Positions 59,581 to 64,000 of a DNA stretch of 64,000 nucleotides are shown piece by piece. The stretch is taken from positions 27,501-91,500 of the forward strand of contig DAHUXH010000011.1 of assembly GCA_027307235.1 (NCBI GenBank), in the 5' to 3' direction. Under the pieces are notes generated by a model. That model did not search any database. It was not told the DNA's origin and was given only the letters and a program-made list of their open reading frames with translations. Source of the DNA: Vulcanimicrobiota bacterium. GTDB taxonomy: Bacteria; Vulcanimicrobiota; Vulcanimicrobiia; Vulcanimicrobiales; Vulcanimicrobiaceae. The number at the start of each line of letters is the position of its first letter. The first letter of the stretch is position 1. The position numbers were made by a program, and so were the translations under genes.

Positions 59581-60983
59581 CCAATCGCGCGCTCGCGCGT
59601 GTGCAATTGCTCCTCGTGGTGCTCTTTGCCGTCTTGGCGGTGCGGCAGTTCTACGTGCAGGTGATCGCGGCGCCGTCGATTGCCGCGCGCCCATTCAATC
59701 CACGCCACCAGATGATGAACGTCAATCGCGGTCGCGTGCTGGCAAGTGACGGCACGGTCCTCGCGCAGACCCGCGATGGAAAGCGCATCTATCCGTTCGG
59801 TCCTGCGCTCGCGCATGCGCTCGGGTACGTCTCGACGCGGTATGGGACGAGCGGACTGGAACGTGCGTATGACGCCGCGCTCAGTCCGGCCGACGAGACC
59901 GGTGACCCGGTCGCGCAGGCCCAACGATTGTGGAACGCGATCGCCGGGACGTCTAACCCGGAACGAGGCGCGGATATCGTCACGACGCTCGAGCCCGCCG
60001 TCCAGCAAGCACTCTACGACCAGCTCTCGCGTCACGCTCGCGGGGCCGGTGTCGTCATCGATCCTCGCAGCGGTGCCGTCCTGGCGCTTGCGAGTGTTCC
60101 GAGTTTCGATCCCAATCGCATTGACGCGGATTTCGCCGGGATCGCCGCTGATGCGTCAAGCCCGCTGCTCGACCGCGCCCTCGACGGATTGTATCCGCCG
60201 GGATCGACCTTTAAAATCGTCACCGCATCGGGCGCGTTGGAGAGCGGCGCGGTCTCGCTGCAGTCGTCGTTCGACGATCCGGGATTCTTCAAGATCGGCA
60301 CCTTCACGCTCCATGACGATGAAGGCGAAGCAACCGGACGGCAGACGCTCGACGGGGCCTTCGCGCTCTCGAGCAACGTTGATTTTGCGCAGATCGCGCT
60401 CAAGATGGGAGCCGATGCCTTCTACGACACGATGACGCGCTGGGGAATCGGAGCGGCGCTCGACTTCCAGTTGCCCGCAAGCCCTGCGCGCATTCCGTCG
60501 AAGGACGCACTGACGCCGGGCGAGCTTGCGCAGATGGGATTCGGGCAGGGCGCGCTGCTGGTCTCGCCGCTGCAGATGGCGCTGATCGCGTCGACCGTCG
60601 CGGCCGACGGCGTTGAACCGCGGCCGTTCATCGTGCGCCAGACGGTGGCAGGTGCACATGCGCGCAGCGTCTTCTCATCTGCGCCGTTGACGACACCCAT
60701 ATCGGCGGATACGGCCGCGCAGGTGAAGAAGATGATGATCGACACCGTGCGATTCGGCACTGGCACGAGCGCGAGGATCGCAGGCGTCGTCGTCGCCGGA
60801 AAGACCGGCACCGCGACCAATCCGTTCGGCCGTGCGCACTCGTGGTTCGTGTGCTTCGCGCCGGCCGATCATCCGCGGGTCGTGGTGGCGGTCATCGTCG
60901 AAAACGCCGGATACGGGGCCGAGGTCGCGGCGCCGATCGCGCGAGAGGTTCTTCGGACGGCATTGCAGAGCAGCACATCGTGA
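59577..60983 (+). CDS. Class B penicillin-binding protein (D,D-transpeptidase, PbpA/FtsI-like)
   Basis: A 468-residue peptidoglycan transpeptidase with an N-terminal TM anchor (about 9-30). The three catalytic motifs are intact: SxxK Ser210-Thr-Phe-Lys213, SxN Ser265-Ser-Asn267, and KTG Lys409-Thr-Gly411. A short N-terminal pedestal domain makes it closer in size to mycobacterial PbpA (about 490) than to FtsI/PBP2 (about 580-630). The usual neighbour rodA/ftsW is missing. GTGA overlap with the PASTA kinase gene suggests the kinase controls wall synthesis, as in PknA/PknB clusters. Confidence 0.93.
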   Translation: MTNRALARVQLLLVVLFAVLAVRQFYVQVIAAPSIAARPFNPRHQMMNVNRGRVLASDGTVLAQTRDGKRIYPFGPALAHALGYVSTRYGTSGLERAYDAALSPADETGDPVAQAQRLWNAIAGTSNPERGADIVTTLEPAVQQALYDQLSRHARGAGVVIDPRSGAVLALASVPSFDPNRIDADFAGIAADASSPLLDRALDGLYPPGSTFKIVTASGALESGAVSLQSSFDDPGFFKIGTFTLHDDEGEATGRQTLDGAFALSSNVDFAQIALKMGADAFYDTMTRWGIGAALDFQLPASPARIPSKDALTPGELAQMGFGQGALLVSPLQMALIASTVAADGVEPRPFIVRQTVAGAHARSVFSSAPLTTPISADTAAQVKKMMIDTVRFGTGTSARIAGVVVAGKTGTATNPFGRAHSWFVCFAPADHPRVVVAVIVENAGYGAEVAAPIAREVLRTALQSSTS

Positions 60984-63037
60984 TCGAACAACGCATCTTC
61001 AACAATCGCTACCGTCTCGAGCACAAGCTCGGCGAGGGCGGCATGGCTACGGTTTTCAGCGGGACCGATACGCTCCTGCGCCGCCGAGTCGCGATCAAGG
61101 TCTTGCGCGATCAATATGCCGCCGACGAAGAATTCGTTCGGCGTTTCTATCAGGAAGCGGAGTCGGCCGCGAAGCTCTCGCATCCCAACATCGTCGCAAC
61201 GTATGACGTCGGCCGCGAAGGCGACGCTTATTACATCGTGATGGAACTCATCGACGGTGCGCCGCTCGCGGAGATCATCGCCGCCGACGGCAAACTTCCC
61301 GAACCGGTCATGATCGACTACGCCGCTCAGGTGTGCAACGGGCTGGCCTATGCACACCGTCAGGGCCTGCTGCACCGTGACATCAAACCTGCGAACATTT
61401 TGGTCACGCGCGACGACGTCGTGAAGCTCTCCGACTTCGGCATCGCACGCGCCGTCTCGCAACAGACGATGGCGATGACCAAGCCGGGTTTGATCATGGG
61501 AAGCGTCTACTACGTCTCGCCCGAGCAGGCGCAAGGAAAGGACCTGCGCGAGTCGTCCGACCTGTACAGCGTCGGCGTCGTGCTGTATCAGATGCTCACC
61601 GGCACCTTGCCGTTCACCGGGGATTCGCCGGTCACCGTCGCGCTCAAACACATCGGCGATCCCGTGCCGATCATCGATCCACACGCGAGCGGAACCAGCC
61701 CGGCGCTCGCCGCAATCGTCAACAAGCTGCTGCAGAAGCAACCCGAGAACCGTTTTCAGTCGGCGAGCGACGTCGCGCGCGCCTTGCGTGAAGCGCGCGA
61801 GCGTCCGACTGAAGCGGCGTTCACACCGCAAAACGACGCTCCAACGCAGCCGTTCGCGGCGCACGCGTTACCGCCGCGCCGTTCTCCGCTACCCGACCGT
61901 TCCGCGCGCCGCACGATCGACGCGGGTGAGCGGCCGCGCCGCGGCGTCGCCAATCTGTTTGTGCTGCTGACCGTGCTCGTTGCCGCGCTCGGCGTCGGCT
62001 ACTTCGCATTCGGTCGCGGCGTTCCGAACTTCGCGGCCACCATCACCCTCGGCGATTTCACCAATCTCACTGACGTGGCCGCGCAGCAACAGATCGTCAA
62101 CGCCGGATTGGTCGCCCACATCATTCAATCGCCGAGCGACGCGGTCGCCGCGAACCACGTGATTCGCCAGAACCCGGCAGCCGGGGCGCGGGTCGAAAAG
62201 CACTCGGTCGTGGAGTTGATCGTCAGCAATGGGTTGCCGCTGGTTGGGTTGCGCGACGTGCGCGGATACACGGTGACCGACGCGCAGCGCGATCTCGTGT
62301 ACGAAAAGTTTCGCGTGAAGATCGTTCGGCGTTTCGATGCTGCTCCCAAGGACAGTGTGATCGACCAGCACCCCAAGGCTGGAGCGAACGTTCGGCAAGG
62401 CTCGACCATCGCGCTGATCGTTTCGGATGGTCCGCGTCCGCTCGCGATGCCGAATTTGGTGTCGATGAGCATCGGCGATGCGCAGGCGCTCGCGCAGAAG
62501 ATGGGCTTCGCGCTCGACGTCACCGAACGTGTCTCCGTTCCGGGTGTGCCGGGCGACGTCATCGCAGCGCAAGACGTGACTGCGGGAACCACGCTCGGCC
62601 CGGCTACCGTCGTCCATCTCACCGTCAGTAGCGGGTCGGACACGCCGCTTACCGGCGTTCCCGACGTGCACGGCAAGCCGTTCGCCGACGCATCGGCGGC
62701 GCTCAAGGCTGCCGGGTTTTCGGTCAATCCGTCCTACGTCGTGCGACCCGGCGGCAGCGGCAACGTCGTCCAGGAACAACCGGCCGCGGGCGCGTCGGCT
62801 CCAGCCGGCTCGGCCGTCACCATCGTCTTGGAGGTTCCCGGCGAAGTTCCCGATACCGAAGGTATGACGGTCGACCAAGCACGACTCACCCTCACGGCGG
62901 CCGGATATCCGGTCGGCGCGACCAGGACGTCGAGCGAAGGTGCGGGCGGACGCGCGATCGGTACCGATCCGCAAGCCGGAACGAGCCTCGCGCCCGGATC
63001 GCTCGTGACGTTGATCGTCAACGGGCCCACGCGCTAG
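60980..63037 (+). CDS. PASTA-domain Ser/Thr protein kinase (PknB/PrkC-like)
   Basis: A 685-residue transmembrane kinase. The kinase domain (about 10-275) has a Gly-rich loop GEGGMATVF, catalytic Lys40, HRDIKPAN with Asp134, and DFG at 152-154. The activation loop ends in YYVSPEQ. A juxtamembrane linker is followed by a TM (about 323-344), then about five PASTA repeats (about 355-685) that in relatives bind muropeptides or lipid II. It starts at GTG overlapping the PBP stop. Its TAG shares one base with the ruvC GTG. It should sense wall precursors and regulate growth or division. Confidence 0.95.
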   Translation: MIEQRIFNNRYRLEHKLGEGGMATVFSGTDTLLRRRVAIKVLRDQYAADEEFVRRFYQEAESAAKLSHPNIVATYDVGREGDAYYIVMELIDGAPLAEIIAADGKLPEPVMIDYAAQVCNGLAYAHRQGLLHRDIKPANILVTRDDVVKLSDFGIARAVSQQTMAMTKPGLIMGSVYYVSPEQAQGKDLRESSDLYSVGVVLYQMLTGTLPFTGDSPVTVALKHIGDPVPIIDPHASGTSPALAAIVNKLLQKQPENRFQSASDVARALREARERPTEAAFTPQNDAPTQPFAAHALPPRRSPLPDRSARRTIDAGERPRRGVANLFVLLTVLVAALGVGYFAFGRGVPNFAATITLGDFTNLTDVAAQQQIVNAGLVAHIIQSPSDAVAANHVIRQNPAAGARVEKHSVVELIVSNGLPLVGLRDVRGYTVTDAQRDLVYEKFRVKIVRRFDAAPKDSVIDQHPKAGANVRQGSTIALIVSDGPRPLAMPNLVSMSIGDAQALAQKMGFALDVTERVSVPGVPGDVIAAQDVTAGTTLGPATVVHLTVSSGSDTPLTGVPDVHGKPFADASAALKAAGFSVNPSYVVRPGGSGNVVQEQPAAGASAPAGSAVTIVLEVPGEVPDTEGMTVDQARLTLTAAGYPVGATRTSSEGAGGRAIGTDPQAGTSLAPGSLVTLIVNGPTR

Positions 63038-63522
63038 TGCGCATCTTAGGCATCGATCCCGCGCTGCGCGTCACCGGCTACGGCGCCATTGCGTATGACG
63101 GCTCGCGCGCGCGTTTGATCGAGGCCGGCGTCGTCGCACCCAATCCACGCGAAGCGCTTCCGGTGCGCTTGGCGCGCTTACATGCCGGGATCGCCGCGAC
63201 CATCTCCGGCGTGCAGCCCGACATCGTCGTTATTGAAGAACTCTACACCACCTATCGCAACCCGTCGACGGCGATCGCGATGGCGCATGCGCGCGGCGTC
63301 ATCTGTCTTGCCTGCGGGCAGGCCGGCCTCGACGTGCGCACCTTGGGACACGCGCACGTGAAGCGCGCTCTGGCCGGCTCGGGCAGCGCTTCCAAGGAGC
63401 AGGTCAACGCGATGGTCGTGCGGCTGCTGGGCTTGCGCGCGGCGCCAAAACCGCTTGACGTCTCCGACGCGCTCGCGCTCGCGCTTGCGTACAGCAACAT
63501 GCACGGTCGGCGCATCGCCTGA
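63037..63522 (+). CDS. ruvC: Holliday-junction resolvase RuvC
   Basis: A 161-residue RNase H-fold endonuclease. The catalytic acidic residues are visible: Asp7 in ILGIDPALRVTGYG, Glu in VVIEELYTTYRN, and the C-terminal DVSDALALALAY pair. It resolves four-way junctions in recombination repair together with RuvAB. The GTG start shares a base with the kinase stop (TAGTG), and the stop overlaps ruvA (TGATG). Confidence 0.96.
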   Translation: MRILGIDPALRVTGYGAIAYDGSRARLIEAGVVAPNPREALPVRLARLHAGIAATISGVQPDIVVIEELYTTYRNPSTAIAMAHARGVICLACGQAGLDVRTLGHAHVKRALAGSGSASKEQVNAMVVRLLGLRAAPKPLDVSDALALALAYSNMHGRRIA

Positions 63523-64000
63523 TGTTCTCACGCATCGCGGGAACGTTGCTGGAACGCACCCCCGACGGCGTCGTGCTCGACGCCGGCGGTTTGGGCTATG
63601 CGGTCATCTTACCGCCGTGCGTCGCGGAGAAGATTACGCAGTCGAGCGGCGAGCGCGTCACGCTCGAGATTCATAGCGTGCTCAACGTCGACGGAAACAG
63701 CGGTCACTTCACCTTCTACGGTTTCACCAACGCGGTCGAGCGGGAGTTCTTCGAAGCGCTCATCAGCGTGGCGTCGATCGGGCCGCGTTCGGCGGCGCGT
63801 GCGTTTTCGCGGCCGATGGCGCAGATCGCGAGCGCCATCGACCGCGGCGACACCGCCTACCTCAAGCAATTGCCCGGCATCGGTCAGCAGAAGGCGCGCG
63901 ACATCGTCGCCAAGCTGCAAGGAAAGATCACGAAGTTCTTGTTGATTCGCGAAGCTCCTCAGCATGAGCCCGCTCCGATGCCCGATTTCGCGAGCGAAGC
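63522..64000 (+). CDS. ruvA: Holliday-junction branch-migration protein RuvA (5' part, runs off the window)
   Basis: The first 159 codons of RuvA. Domain I is the OB fold (FSRIAGTLLERTPDGVVLDAGGLGYAV). FYGFTNAVEREFFEALISV is conserved, and domain II carries the helix-hairpin-helix pair (VASIGPRSAARAFS and LKQLPGIGQQKARDIVAKL). The ATG overlaps the ruvC TGA. The frame is open to the end of the window, where the flexible linker to domain III begins. ruvB is expected next. Confidence 0.95.
   Translation, partial: MFSRIAGTLLERTPDGVVLDAGGLGYAVILPPCVAEKITQSSGERVTLEIHSVLNVDGNSGHFTFYGFTNAVEREFFEALISVASIGPRSAARAFSRPMAQIASAIDRGDTAYLKQLPGIGQQKARDIVAKLQGKITKFLLIREAPQHEPAPMPDFASE

Overview
The window is a gene-dense stretch of a high-GC bacterial chromosome. 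It is almost all housekeeping genes, with many non-ATG starts and a striking number of 1-4 base gene overlaps. It opens inside a 23S rRNA gene and ends inside ruvA. Three features point to a Terrabacteria-type lineage: a PASTA-domain Ser/Thr kinase coupled to a penicillin-binding protein, a DUF4446 protein, and a valS-pyrR-pyrB-pyrC-carA order. An uncultured group such as Candidatus Eremiobacterota (WPS-2) would fit. That taxonomy is my inference from gene content and needs a 23S or marker-gene comparison.

1-1.9 kb: end of an rRNA operon (23S 3' part, 5S, strong terminator). 1.9-11.8 kb: central metabolism and secreted enzymes. These are a sugar-dehydrogenase-like beta-propeller, a HAD phosphatase, ATP-type PEP carboxykinase, a DmpA-type autoprocessing peptidase, an aldehyde dehydrogenase, and a three-gene succinate dehydrogenase/fumarate reductase of the 'E' type (A-B-E, no C/D membrane anchors). 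11.9-22.6 kb: a GAF-GGDEF protein, divergent dnaE, a Cof-type HAD, and the division genes ftsQ, ftsA and ftsZ. A chemoreceptor gene on the opposite strand sits between ftsQ and ftsA.

22.6-31.5 kb: homogentisate-dioxygenase-like and CDGSH genes, an M3 oligopeptidase, SRP RNA, then a tight cluster (DUF4446, M23 peptidase, YggT, lepA, rdgB, GNAT). 31.5-40.2 kb: seven tRNA genes in three groups (Pro-Arg-His, Lys-Lys, Leu-Gly), two translationally coupled GGDEF/EAL proteins, an acyl-CoA synthetase and an unidentified secreted protein. 40.2-45 kb: tig-clpP-clpX (tig apparently starting at CTG) and a secreted Asp-box propeller.

45-64 kb: one same-strand run of 15 genes: valS, pyrR, pyrB, pyrC, carA, a BatD-like protein, moxR, DUF58, a VWA protein, pdxH, carB, an unknown gene, a PBP, a PASTA kinase, ruvC and ruvA. 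Pyrimidine synthesis is interrupted by a MoxR/VWA module and then joined to cell-wall and Holliday-junction genes.

The most unusual signal is a structured repeat present twice, after ftsZ and after clpX. The two copies share a 70-nt core at 62/70 identity. The inner stem shows compensatory changes, and the outer stems are unrelated in sequence yet fully paired. It looks like a dispersed family of RNA or hairpin elements lying between convergent genes.
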